From Bacillota bacterium (GTDB lineage Bacteria > Bacillota > Clostridia > Peptostreptococcales > Anaerovoracaceae): a DNA stretch of 46,500 nucleotides. The position numbers were made by a program, and so were the translations under genes. Position 1 is the first letter of the stretch; each line of letters starts with the position of its first letter. The notes under the pieces are model-generated. The model was not told the origin of the DNA and ran no database searches. It saw only the letters and a list, made by a program, of their open reading frames with translations. Location: positions 1 through 46,500 of the forward strand of contig JAGAXF010000006.1 in the NCBI GenBank assembly GCA_017941085.1. The letters are read 5' to 3'. Of the stretch, positions 8,048-16,184 are shown piece by piece.

Positions 8048-9154
8048 TTACTTTATCAGTCCCTTTTTTTCAGCTTCATCTATCAATTTCCAGATGCCTT
8101 CATTCAGTTCCTCTATCGGAACTCCGCAGTTAATAACTCGCTTACATTTTGATAATGCAGTTAAAGCGTCTTTTAATACTTCATCTGATATGCGACGGAA
8201 CGGTTTCTCTGAAAAAACTTTTGTCGATAGATTTTTCGCAACCTGAAAGTCTATATCGTTCTCGTAGAGGATCCCGGCGTAAAACGGAATGCTTTCCTTT
8301 TGCAGTTTTCTGAAGGTCGATATTCCGGAACCATTTCCTGATATAACAAATACCTCCGGTTCACCCTGTGGTGCGGGTAATTCTACGCTTCCGAACGTTA
8401 TATTATATGTCCCATCTTTTATCTCATATAGGTCATTAATTATCTCGTCCTTAAATATCTCTTCGGGTGCGCCGAAATTATTTATTCTGTCACCCTTCAC
8501 ACACATTATCTTGTCTGATATTTTCTGTGCAAGGTCAATTTCATGAAGGGACATTATAACCGTAATCCCCTGCTCCTTTGCCATTTCTCTTAGAATCGAG
8601 AGAAGCTCGAGTTTATGTTTGATGTCTAAAAACGAAGTTGGCTCGTCAAGCACTATGATTTCAGGTTCCTGACAAATCGCCCTGGCAAGCAAAACTCTTT
8701 GACGCTGGCCGTCGCTTATCGCAGCAAAATCTCTTTCAGCCAAATCCTCTGCATGGACCCTAGCCATTGCCTCAATAACCTTAATCTTGTCTTCCTCTGA
8801 AAGAATTCCGAGATTTCCGGTGTAGGGATATCTACCTGTAGCCACAACATCATAACACACGAGAAGTTCTCCCTTAATTCTTTCAGTCAGGACAACGGCA
8901 AGCTTCTTGGACATCTCCTTGTAAGTCATCGACGCAATGGATAAGTCCTCTATGAAGGAGTCTCCCTTAATCGTTTCCAAATGCTTGGTTATACTTTTTA
9001 GAATAGTCGATTTACCTGCTCCGTTTGGTCCAATAAGAGTAAGTATTTCTCCAGGATATAATTCAATATTAATATCTTCAATTAACGCTTTGCCACCGTA
9101 ACCGACGCTTAGATCTTTGGTAGAGAAGAATACTTTGTTTAATTCTCTTTCCAT
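8048..9154 (-). CDS. Corrinoid-type ABC transporter ATPase (BtuD/FecE-like) with extra C-terminal domain
   Basis: This 368-aa ATPase would power the FecCD-type permease encoded just upstream. Walker A GPNGAGKS is at about 42-49. The signature is ISDGQRQR (SDGQ replaces SGGQ) near 146-153. Walker B IIVLDEP is near 156-162 and the switch His near 194 (SLHEIDLA). The start at 9154 is set by AGGAGG 6 bases upstream, placed across the end of the permease gene. A usual BtuD-type subunit ends near residue 255. Here about 100 further residues follow, with a glycine-rich loop ISGNGSG and predicted alternating strands and helices, suggesting a small Rossmann-like domain of unknown role. Given the cobalamin riboswitch upstream, corrinoid is the likely cargo. 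Confidence 0.88.
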   Translation of the reverse strand: MERELNKVFFSTKDLSVGYGGKALIEDINIELYPGEILTLIGPNGAGKSTILKSITKHLETIKGDSFIEDLSIASMTYKEMSKKLAVVLTERIKGELLVCYDVVATGRYPYTGNLGILSEEDKIKVIEAMARVHAEDLAERDFAAISDGQRQRVLLARAICQEPEIIVLDEPTSFLDIKHKLELLSILREMAKEQGITVIMSLHEIDLAQKISDKIMCVKGDRINNFGAPEEIFKDEIINDLYEIKDGTYNITFGSVELPAPQGEPEVFVISGNGSGISTFRKLQKESIPFYAGILYENDIDFQVAKNLSTKVFSEKPFRRISDEVLKDALTALSKCKRVINCGVPIEELNEGIWKLIDEAEKKGLIK

Positions 9155-9164
9155 GCCGCTCCTC

Positions 9165-10217
9165 CTATGCCTTGCTTCCATGACGTTTAATAAGCATCGC
9201 AATAACAACCGGTGCGCCGAATATGGATGTAACAGTACTTATTGTAAGCTCCGTTGGAGAAAAAGCTGTTCTGGCAATATAGTCACAGAACATACAGAAC
9301 ACAGCCCCTCCCAAGAATGATGCAGGTATTACCAAAATCGGCTTTGCAGTTTTTAGGCTAAGCTTGACAAGCTGCGGGACTGCTATTCCAACAAAGGAAA
9401 TAGGTCCTGCGAATGCTGTTACACACCCTGCGAGTATGCTGGATAAAAGAATCAAGAGCACTCTGAATCTTTTTACATTAACGCCCATGCTCTGTGCATA
9501 TCCCTCTCCCATTTGATATGCGCTAATCGGCTTTGCCAAGAAGAAGGTCAAAGTAAATGTAATGAGAATAATAACCGAAGCCATTTTTACCTCGTTCCAG
9601 TTCATTCCAGAGAAACTTCCTTGAGACCAGCTATGAAGATTGACTATATCCGAATCCTGCGCAAAGGTTACTACAAATTCCGTTATGGCTGAGCAAATAT
9701 AGCTTATCATTATTCCGGCAACAAGAAGCATAGACATCTGCCTTATGGACTTTGCAGCCAAAAGAACAAAGGCCATAGAAACCAATGCACCAATAAAGGC
9801 TGCAAACACCATGGTTAGAGATGAGATATAATGGAAGTAGTTAAGCATAAACACCATGACACCGGCGACAAATAGTTTGGAGCCGGCGGAAATACCCAGG
9901 ACGAATGGTCCGGCAATTGGATTTCCGAAGAATGTCTGAAGCAGAAATCCCGATAGAGCCAGCGCTCCTCCAAGGATCGCAGCGGCGATTAGTCTGGGAA
10001 GCCTAATCTTCCAGATTATATTGGACCATTCAATGTCTGACTCCCCTTGAAAAATAATCCTAAAGACTTCACCAGCGGAAATATCAACAGATCCGGAATT
10101 TATATTCCATATTGCAATCAAAATAAGTGCTACAAAAAGCCCGATGAACACAAGTGCGTATCGGGTTCTTTGTTTTGCTCGATTACTTAGTATTGTTTCT
10201 TTACTAATATCATTCAT
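9165..10217 (-). CDS. FecCD/BtuC family ABC transporter permease
   Basis: A 350-residue membrane protein with about ten hydrophobic segments, the size and pattern of BtuC/FecC/HmuU permeases for corrinoids, haem or siderophores. The family signature is visible as RLPRLIAAAILGGALALSG followed by FFGNPIAGPFVLGISAGSKLF. The conserved 'FVGIAVPQLVK' segment that contacts the ATPase lies in the second half. The ATG at 10217 is preferred for the weak site GAGTGAAG before it; a GTG at 10226 overlapping the lipoprotein stop codon (GTGA) is possible. It lies between the binding-protein and ATPase genes with almost no spacing. Confidence 0.9.
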   Translation of the reverse strand: MNDISKETILSNRAKQRTRYALVFIGLFVALILIAIWNINSGSVDISAGEVFRIIFQGESDIEWSNIIWKIRLPRLIAAAILGGALALSGFLLQTFFGNPIAGPFVLGISAGSKLFVAGVMVFMLNYFHYISSLTMVFAAFIGALVSMAFVLLAAKSIRQMSMLLVAGIMISYICSAITEFVVTFAQDSDIVNLHSWSQGSFSGMNWNEVKMASVIILITFTLTFFLAKPISAYQMGEGYAQSMGVNVKRFRVLLILLSSILAGCVTAFAGPISFVGIAVPQLVKLSLKTAKPILVIPASFLGGAVFCMFCDYIARTAFSPTELTISTVTSIFGAPVVIAMLIKRHGSKA

Positions 10218-10222
10218 AATCT

Positions 10223-11377
10223 TCACTCAAGTTTGAATATGTATTCAAGCATTGATGCATCGGGGTCATCTTCAGTGAGTATAACATTTATATCTCTAAT
10301 TATACTACCCATCTTGTCCGTTTCCTGGAATAGACTTCTGGACGTGCACCAGGCATTGCCTTCTTGCACAGCCTTAAAGTCTTCCAAAATCGGACTCTTG
10401 TCAAAGAGTTGCTGCAAATTACTGATTGGCGCGCCCATACTTCCTATATTGTAAATAATATAGTCGGCGTCTTTTGCCAATGCATAGAACTCCTCCATAC
10501 CCATATTAATAGTAGAAAGGGCATTGTCTTCTTCAAGCCCTATGTCACCGGGGATATATTCTCCTCCGGCAATTCTAATCATTTCGGGGACATATCCTTT
10601 GGACTTATATGTCACTGCGTTTCCAGAAGAGTTAACAAAGAAGAACGCAACCGTTTTACCTGTATTCTCTAGTCCTTCAAGCCCTGATATTTTTAAAACC
10701 TGTTCATCAAAAACAGCTTTTGCCTCCTCCGGTCTTCCTACGAGTTCTCCATAAAGCTTGATCCACTCCGTACGTCCTAGCGGATGTCCCTCGTAGCTAG
10801 ACCTTTCCACTACCGTCTTGATGCCAAGTTCCTCCATCTTTTCTTTGACTTCAGGAGTATGGTAAATCATAGTGGACTCTATAGCAAGCTGAACACCGTT
10901 ATTTATTAAGAGTTCATAATCCGGCGCGCTATATTTTCCTGCATAAAGCATCTCTCCGGCCCTAAGCGCATCGATTGCACCCTGGATACGCCAGTCACTT
11001 TCCTTTGACCCTGTAAACTTAATAGTATCCAGAGCATCCATAGCACTGAACAAAGCCATCGCCGAGGTGGCAACAAGATATATCTTATTTAAGGGTTGCT
11101 CAACCACTACGGTGTCTTGAGGAATTTCCTTGGGAATGGTGCCCCCTTCAGGAACCACCAGCATATTCTCGCTTCCCTCTACCACGATATACGAATAACC
11201 ACCATTATACCTATATATCGCAAACTGGTTTGCGTATTCCAGAGCTACAGTTTCCCTGTATTCTAACCCTTCAATCTGCGGAACACCTTCCGGGGTTTCG
11301 TATTTTTTCCCGCATCCCGAAAGCATAGTTAGGCAGAGGCATATAGCAAGAACAAGGCATATTACTTTCTTATTCAT
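10223..11377 (-). CDS. Substrate-binding lipoprotein of the corrinoid-type ABC transporter (BtuF-like)
   Basis: A 384-aa lipoprotein with signal MNKKVICLVLAICLCLTML and lipobox SGC (Cys22). The mature part fits the Peripla_BP_2 fold of two lobes joined by a long helix: a VVVEQPLNKIYLVATSA strand region, DYELLINNGVQLAIES in the N-lobe, and the C-lobe from about residue 235 with SKGYVPEMIRIAGGEYI. These proteins bind vitamin B12, haem or siderophores at the membrane surface and hand them to the permease. Its ATG overlaps the end of the preceding surface-protein gene, and GGAGA precedes it. Cobalamin is inferred as ligand from the operon riboswitch. Confidence 0.88.
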   Translation of the reverse strand: MNKKVICLVLAICLCLTMLSGCGKKYETPEGVPQIEGLEYRETVALEYANQFAIYRYNGGYSYIVVEGSENMLVVPEGGTIPKEIPQDTVVVEQPLNKIYLVATSAMALFSAMDALDTIKFTGSKESDWRIQGAIDALRAGEMLYAGKYSAPDYELLINNGVQLAIESTMIYHTPEVKEKMEELGIKTVVERSSYEGHPLGRTEWIKLYGELVGRPEEAKAVFDEQVLKISGLEGLENTGKTVAFFFVNSSGNAVTYKSKGYVPEMIRIAGGEYIPGDIGLEEDNALSTINMGMEEFYALAKDADYIIYNIGSMGAPISNLQQLFDKSPILEDFKAVQEGNAWCTSRSLFQETDKMGSIIRDINVILTEDDPDASMLEYIFKLE

Positions 11378-12236
11378 TTTTGGATTCTCCGCCTATCTTT
11401 CCGGTTTTAAATAAGTAAATAACCACCGCAGCAATGGCACAAACTACAATTCCGCCAATTATTAATGGTAATTTCGAAGCTTCGTTTTCTGGCTTTACGG
11501 AATCTGTATTGGTAGTATTCTCATCATCGGTCTTATTGTCCGAGGTTTTTTCTTTGGTCTTATCATCACCGGACTTATTATCCTTTGACGAATCTTTTTT
11601 CTCTTTACTTTCTTCTATTTCTTTCTTATCGGTCTCTGCTTCCTCAGAAGATTCATTCTCTTCTAAAGGCTCTTTCTCTTCGGCTTCCTGATTGTTCTGG
11701 CCTGAGGAATTGTCACTACCCGTATTTGAACCTGCCGTTTCATTGCTATTGGTAGCATTGGAGTTCTGGCTTGTATTCGACGTAGGTTCTGATACTGGTT
11801 CCGGGTCCGGCTCAGATGCAAGCGGAACACCGTATGAACTTATACACATTGAATAGTCTACAAGATGTGGCTCGCTCATCGCTTCTGTCATGGCCGATAT
11901 TGTAATCCATGTGTCAAGCGCAGAAACAGGCACCGTAAATGTTTGCCCGTAATCCGGATAAAATGTTACCCCGTTTACAATCACATATGTGAACTGGGTT
12001 GAGCCAGAATTTCCATTTGTTTTTATCCAATTGACCTCAACCCACATTGATCCGTCGGCTTCCACATACAGTACCCCCGAAGAAGCAAGCGAAGCTCTCC
12101 CTGCCCCGCCTTCACATGAAACCGATACCGTATATGTCCCCGGCGCATATCCATCTGCAAAGCTTACAGAAAAGGACATGAGAAGAACACTCAAGATTAG
12201 TAGGGTTATTACACTATACCTTTTTAAGAGTTTCAT
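11370..12236 (-). CDS. Membrane-anchored surface protein with one NEAT-like domain
   Basis: This 288-aa protein has a signal peptide (probable cleavage after SFA, residue 27), one beta-rich domain at about 28-140, a low-complexity spacer of Ser, Asn, Glu, Lys and Asp (about 145-250), and a C-terminal membrane helix with tail KTGKIGGESKNE. It lacks a sortase motif. The domain begins PGTYTVSV and contains FTVPVSALDTWITISAM, a pattern like NEAT haem-binding domains and like the repeats of the neighbouring 1121-aa protein. Encoded directly before the binding lipoprotein (8-bp overlap), it may relay ligand from the wall to the lipoprotein. The fold assignment rests on motif pattern only. Confidence 0.7.
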   Translation of the reverse strand: MKLLKRYSVITLLILSVLLMSFSVSFADGYAPGTYTVSVSCEGGAGRASLASSGVLYVEADGSMWVEVNWIKTNGNSGSTQFTYVIVNGVTFYPDYGQTFTVPVSALDTWITISAMTEAMSEPHLVDYSMCISSYGVPLASEPDPEPVSEPTSNTSQNSNATNSNETAGSNTGSDNSSGQNNQEAEEKEPLEENESSEEAETDKKEIEESKEKKDSSKDNKSGDDKTKEKTSDNKTDDENTTNTDSVKPENEASKLPLIIGGIVVCAIAAVVIYLFKTGKIGGESKNE

Positions 12237-12268
12237 TTTGTTTTCCGCCTCATTTTAAATTTGACTCC

Positions 12269-12290
12269 GGGCGGCGCATATGCGCCGCCC
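12269..12290. promoter_or_regulatory. Perfect 22-bp palindrome between two operon genes
   Basis: The 22 bases from 12269 to 12290 are fully self-complementary, centred on CATATG and flanked by GC-rich arms GGGCGGCG/CGCCGCCC. It sits in the 64-bp gap between the wall-protein gene and the following genes. There is no T-run on the minus strand, so it looks less like a full terminator than an mRNA processing or stabilising hairpin that could set different levels of the two parts of the operon. Confidence 0.6.
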
Positions 12291-12300
12291 TATCCAATTG

Positions 12301-15300
12301 CTATCTTTGTTTTCTGCGATATACCAACAATGTGCTTATTACAGCTGCTATAAAAATTGTGAGGTAAACAAACGCATTCGTTTCATCACCTGTTTTAGCC
12401 GCCTCGGTACCTCTCTTGGTGGTACTGTTGGTATTGTTTTTAGTCTGATTTGTCTTGCTACCGTCAGGCGTTTTGGTTCCCGGTTTTATATTTTCTTCTT
12501 TGCCCGGTTTGGTCTCAGGCTTCGTAGCCTCCTCCTGCTTCTTTACTCCCGTTATGGTGGTCTTTGCTATTCCATCGTGAGACAGAATCTTAACCTCATA
12601 TGCCTTTTCGCCTAAAGACCCCGTGTATTTCCCATTAAATGTGACCCTGGTTGATCCTGAAACGGCAGAGTAATCGGAAGGCTCAACGACTTCATCATCA
12701 ATCAAAACCGCAACGAATTTGCTGAATTCTGCATCGGAAGCCATTGTGAAATCCTCTCCGAGTGTGAACTCGCCATCTGCGTTTTCTATTATCTTGTATT
12801 CGCTCTTCTTGATATCCGTGGCTTTAATTACAAATTCGCGACCAGTCCATCCGTTCGGAGAATGAATAGCAAACTCAAGTTTGTCATTAAGCACATCAAG
12901 CGGAATCTTAAACATGCTTACACCCGACCTTCCCAAGCTGTTCTTAACGCCAGCCAGTTTTTCGATGGCCTCCCCACTATTTTCTGCTTCTTTCTTAGTT
13001 CCTTTGAAAATCTTATCCTGAGCACTGCTTGTTGTTATTACATATGCGCTCATTTTTCCACCTTCAACCTCTATGACTACATCTATAAAGTCATTTCCAA
13101 GGCTGTTTGCAGGGATTGTGTAAACTCCATCTTTAAGCTTAAGCTTCTTCATGGCAGCGTTGATATTGTCTGCCATCTCGTTTACCTCTTTCTGCTTGTC
13201 AGCGGTTAAGTTTTCTTCTACTGCATCTAATGCTTCGCTTAATCCTCTGATGGAGTCTTCAGTAAACAGCTCATTATCAATATTCTCTGCTTCTTCCTTT
13301 GCTTCATTAACCTTATTGTAATTTGCCGGAGTTTCTTTTATATCATCTTTAGTCTTGATTTCTTCTCCTGTGATTGTAATCTTCTTGTTTGCAAGATCCA
13401 TTACAAACTCACGGTCAATCCATTCACCTGTCTCTTTTACATGGAATGCTACGGTAATCGGATTTGTTCCATCTATGAGGCTTATACCCTTGCTTCTTGA
13501 ATTGATAAAATCAAGTTTTATCTTTCCGTCTTTTCCAACCTCAACTGCTTTTTCCTCATCCACATTCTCCGCCTTACCAATGAACGCCTTATCATATACT
13601 TGATCGGAAAGTGTAATGGTTGGCTTAGCCTCATATTCATTAGCAGGTGGGCAACCTAAGATGCTGATGACACCTTCTTTTTCAACCTTGAAAGTCTCTA
13701 TCTCACTTGTTACCGTAATAGGCATTTCTTCTTGATAGTTTCCTGTATGTAGTTCTTTTGAATCCATATCAATTATAAACTGTCTAGCCATAAATGCCTT
13801 TGAGTAATCCGGCTTTCCTGTTCCTGCAGCTTTCTCGGCATTATCTCTCTCGCGCGCTGATACGGAAATCATAGGAATCTTTGTTTTTCCGGTTTCATTT
13901 ACTTTGACCGGCACTCGGAACTGATATTTATTCTGAACGCCCTCGTCGGCTTCCGTTCCCCTTGCTGTGTATTTACAATCTACCTCAGCTTCCTTATAGG
14001 ATGCCCAAGCATCCTTGTTATCCATCGCAAGTGCTTCTTCATAAGTTGCAGGAATTACATCCTTATATCCCGTTGAACTTAATGCAAATACGAGTTCTGT
14101 CTTTCCATCCTTGGTTTCAAGAAATGCATTTACAATCTTGAACATCGCCTCATCGTTAATCGGATGAAGACTTGTATTCTCTGTTTCCGCAGGGTCATCC
14201 CCTGAGTCCTTTTTCTGTAATGCTGCTATTGCATCCTCAATAGCCTGTGCCATAGCATCTACTGCTGCCTGCTCTGACGCCGGTTTGTCTCTTACAACAG
14301 CATTTACAGCAGCTGTAACAGCAGCGGCCGTCTCATCAGTGTAGATGCTTAGATCCGCAGGAACCTTTGCTAATGCAGCATCAACCGCTGTGTAATCTGC
14401 ATCATCAGACTTCACAGGAAGCTTATCCTTTGCCGGTATTGCAAGATAATACTGCGTGCTTGTTGTTGCTGTTTCGTCAGTTTTCTTAATAGGTGCAACC
14501 GGGTGTGCATATCCACAATACTCGTCTGCAGGCAGTGTGAGATCTATCGTTCCGTCTGTGTTAAATGTTACATCCTTTGTGAGGTTAGTATCGGTAATAG
14601 CTCCCCAATGGAATCCTCCATATGTCGTTGTGTTCTTTGGAACAAAGTGGATGACTACATTGTCTCCATCTATCTCGCATGTTGTACCATCCTGCGCTGC
14701 AAACATCCCAAAACCGGACGTTAGATCTTCTTTTACAAATTTAATATCGTTTCCATCATAAGGAATCTTATCAATAGAAGACTTTTTAACAAGAGCTGCT
14801 ATTGCATCCTCAATAGCCTTAGCCATAGCATCTACTGCTGCCTGCTCTGACGCCGGTTTGTCTCTTACAACAGCATTTACAGCAGCTGTAACAGCAGCGG
14901 CCGTCTCATCAGTGTAGATGCTTAGATCGACAGGAACCTTTGCTATTGCAGCATCAACAGCACTGTAATCGGCGGTGGGGACTGACTCATCTAATGTTGT
15001 TTCAAGCGCATACATGATAGGCGTAGGCATACTGCTTGATATGCCTCCGAAATACGTTATACCGTTAATATCAACCGGGATAGCATAATTATTATTCGCA
15101 TCACGAGCAACAGTATTTCCACCGAACCATATGCTCGGATAGGATGTCAGTTTCTTAGCTGTCGCAGCGCCACCGGTAACGTAAATATATGCTGTTGCTT
15201 GGCCGTTTTCTACGACAACCTTCTCTACCCACCAGTTACGCGTGCGAGATGAATCGCTCTTTCCCTTGTTCGATTCGGAACTGACTGCCGGTTTCGTTGT

Positions 15301-15666
15301 CGTGGTATACTCTCCGTTGCCCAATGTGGTGCTAGTATCCGTTTCATACGACCGTACACTCCAAAGAGCAGATTCTAGCACGCGTCCAAGAGACTGCCCT
15401 GTACCGGAATGTGAAAAGTCTTTGTCCAGTGCAGCCTGGTCTTCGGCGCTAAGAGATTCAAAATCTGCATTGATAGCTTCTACTGAATTCCTATTAGCTG
15501 CGCTAAACTCAGTAGGATCTGCAGAAAGCTCTTTTATAGCCGCTCTAACACTATCAATTGTTGTTTCTGCATAAGCCGTACTATTTCCTGATGTAACCGG
15601 CACCAGGAGAACAACCATGATCACGGCCAGGAACATGGCTAAAAACCGCTTTGCTTTTTGCTTCAT
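12301..15666 (-). CDS. Cell-wall surface protein with NEAT-like domains and FIVAR-like repeats, under cobalamin riboswitch
   Basis: This 1121-aa secreted protein starts at the ATG at 15666, set by AGGAGG 6 bases upstream; the signal peptide ends near AYA (residue 33). Beta-rich modules alternate with helical ones: a NEAT-like module at about 115-228, a FIVAR-like helical pair at 234-295, a second beta module to about 420, a near-identical FIVAR repeat at 423-484, a NEAT-like module starting MFKIVNAFLETKDG near 507, a further beta region, a third divergent helical repeat, and a module with GVYTIP, MSAYVITTSS, MFKIPLDVLNDKLEFAIHS and GWTGREFVI. The end is AAKTGDE, a hydrophobic helix and the basic tail RRKQR, a non-canonical sortase-like anchor. 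It is the first gene of the riboswitch operon, so corrinoid capture at the wall is the likely role; haem is the alternative. Domain names rest on motif pattern. Confidence 0.8.
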   Translation of the reverse strand: MKQKAKRFLAMFLAVIMVVLLVPVTSGNSTAYAETTIDSVRAAIKELSADPTEFSAANRNSVEAINADFESLSAEDQAALDKDFSHSGTGQSLGRVLESALWSVRSYETDTSTTLGNGEYTTTTKPAVSSESNKGKSDSSRTRNWWVEKVVVENGQATAYIYVTGGAATAKKLTSYPSIWFGGNTVARDANNNYAIPVDINGITYFGGISSSMPTPIMYALETTLDESVPTADYSAVDAAIAKVPVDLSIYTDETAAAVTAAVNAVVRDKPASEQAAVDAMAKAIEDAIAALVKKSSIDKIPYDGNDIKFVKEDLTSGFGMFAAQDGTTCEIDGDNVVIHFVPKNTTTYGGFHWGAITDTNLTKDVTFNTDGTIDLTLPADEYCGYAHPVAPIKKTDETATTSTQYYLAIPAKDKLPVKSDDADYTAVDAALAKVPADLSIYTDETAAAVTAAVNAVVRDKPASEQAAVDAMAQAIEDAIAALQKKDSGDDPAETENTSLHPINDEAMFKIVNAFLETKDGKTELVFALSSTGYKDVIPATYEEALAMDNKDAWASYKEAEVDCKYTARGTEADEGVQNKYQFRVPVKVNETGKTKIPMISVSARERDNAEKAAGTGKPDYSKAFMARQFIIDMDSKELHTGNYQEEMPITVTSEIETFKVEKEGVISILGCPPANEYEAKPTITLSDQVYDKAFIGKAENVDEEKAVEVGKDGKIKLDFINSRSKGISLIDGTNPITVAFHVKETGEWIDREFVMDLANKKITITGEEIKTKDDIKETPANYNKVNEAKEEAENIDNELFTEDSIRGLSEALDAVEENLTADKQKEVNEMADNINAAMKKLKLKDGVYTIPANSLGNDFIDVVIEVEGGKMSAYVITTSSAQDKIFKGTKKEAENSGEAIEKLAGVKNSLGRSGVSMFKIPLDVLNDKLEFAIHSPNGWTGREFVIKATDIKKSEYKIIENADGEFTLGEDFTMASDAEFSKFVAVLIDDEVVEPSDYSAVSGSTRVTFNGKYTGSLGEKAYEVKILSHDGIAKTTITGVKKQEEATKPETKPGKEENIKPGTKTPDGSKTNQTKNNTNSTTKRGTEAAKTGDETNAFVYLTIFIAAVISTLLVYRRKQR
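14216..14975 (-). repeat. Two near-identical FIVAR-coding direct repeats
   Basis: About 180 bp at 14216-14400 recurs at 14790-14975, offset 573 bp, with only scattered differences mostly near the ends. Both encode DLSIYTDETAAAVTAAVNAV and flanking sequence. Such identity inside one gene points to recent duplication or gene conversion and can let the number of modules vary between strains. Confidence 0.85.
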
Positions 15667-15683
15667 ATAGACCTCCTCGCAGT

Positions 15684-15717
15684 AATAAAAAATGGTCTCT
15701 TCCGTAGAAAAGAGGCC
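15684..15717 (-). terminator. Riboswitch expression-platform terminator
   Basis: On the minus strand GGCCTCTT (15710-15717) pairs with AAGAGACC (15694-15701), with one mismatch and loop TTCTACGG, followed by ATTTTTTATTA. It lies between the cobalamin aptamer and the ribosome site of the wall-protein gene, so binding of cobalamin probably stops transcription here. Confidence 0.8.
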
Positions 15718-15785
15718 ATAAAAACAAGCACAAAAACAAAGATCATCCTTACGCAAATAACCCACTTTCTTCGGAAGCTGTTATC

Positions 15786-15950
15786 AGTTATCCCAGCAGG
15801 TTTCCTGACTCACGGATCATCGCTTGATGCACCTTCTCACAACCAAGTTGCAATGGCATTTTGCATCTCACTCCCCGTTCACAGTGACCGGATCGTTCAG
15901 GACTTTCACCTGATTCCCTTTTAACGTCATGTCCTTGCCTAAAGTATTCC
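15786..15950 (-). promoter_or_regulatory. Cobalamin riboswitch aptamer
   Basis: The minus strand holds the conserved cobalamin core: AAAAGGGAATCAGGTGAAAG followed by TCCTGAACGATCCGGTCACTG (15884-15926), then GAGTCAGGAAACCTGCT (15795-15811), matching the usual order AAAAGGGAA, GGTGxAAxTCC, CACTGT and the B12-box region CAGGxxACCTGC. The distal arm runs through GATGCAAAATGCCATTGC. An intrinsic terminator follows at 15684-15717. It controls the surface proteins, ABC transporter and GNAT genes encoded downstream. Confidence 0.93.
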
Positions 15951-16001
15951 CAAGTAGTTCGGTTGGACAATCTGCACTGGAACAATTCATATTTTTTGTT
16001 A

Positions 16002-16030
16002 ATTGTATCACAATCGGATATTGCTTACAA
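16002..16030 (-). promoter_or_regulatory. Promoter of the riboswitch-led operon
   Basis: On the minus strand the -35 is TTGTAA (16025-16030), the spacer 17 bases, and the -10 TACAAT (16002-16007), preceded by TGA to make an extended -10. The predicted start lies about 45 bases before the riboswitch core. Confidence 0.75.
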
Positions 16031-16048
16031 CCCCGTCTTAACACTAAG

Positions 16049-16084
16049 AAAAACCCCCAGAATGAACTGATTCCAGGGGTTTTG
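16049..16084. terminator. Bidirectional terminator-like hairpin upstream of the riboswitch operon
   Basis: AAAACCCC-CA-GAAT and ATTC-CA-GGGGTTTT form a stem with a small internal mismatch and loop GAACTG. It has T-rich tails in both directions (TTTTGTTTT on plus; GTTTTTCTT on minus). No gene ends into it, so it probably insulates the riboswitch promoter (minus) and the cyclase promoter (plus) from read-through. Confidence 0.6.
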
Positions 16085-16141
16085 TTTTCAATTGCGTATC
16101 TAGATGTTGCAATCGAAACACTTTATAATGTTGAAGTTATT

Positions 16142-16150
16142 TGCTATACT
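16142..16150 (+). promoter_or_regulatory. Extended -10 promoter of the cyclase-family gene
   Basis: TGCTATACT is an extended -10 located 35 bases before the start codon. No clear -35 is present. AGAGAGG at 16171-16177 is the ribosome site. Confidence 0.5.
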
Positions 16151-16184
16151 TACCATTAAATAAAAAAGAAAGAGAGGCAAGTGT

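Noticed and set aside
11370..12236. Classical iron-regulated haem uptake (Isd) reading of the NEAT-like operon
   Set aside because: The cobalamin riboswitch and BtuFCD-like genes favour corrinoid; no Fur-like box was seen. Haem is kept only as an alternative.
15788..15985. Short open frame on the minus strand over the riboswitch
   Set aside because: It coincides with the conserved cobalamin aptamer and has no ribosome site or protein similarity I recognise.
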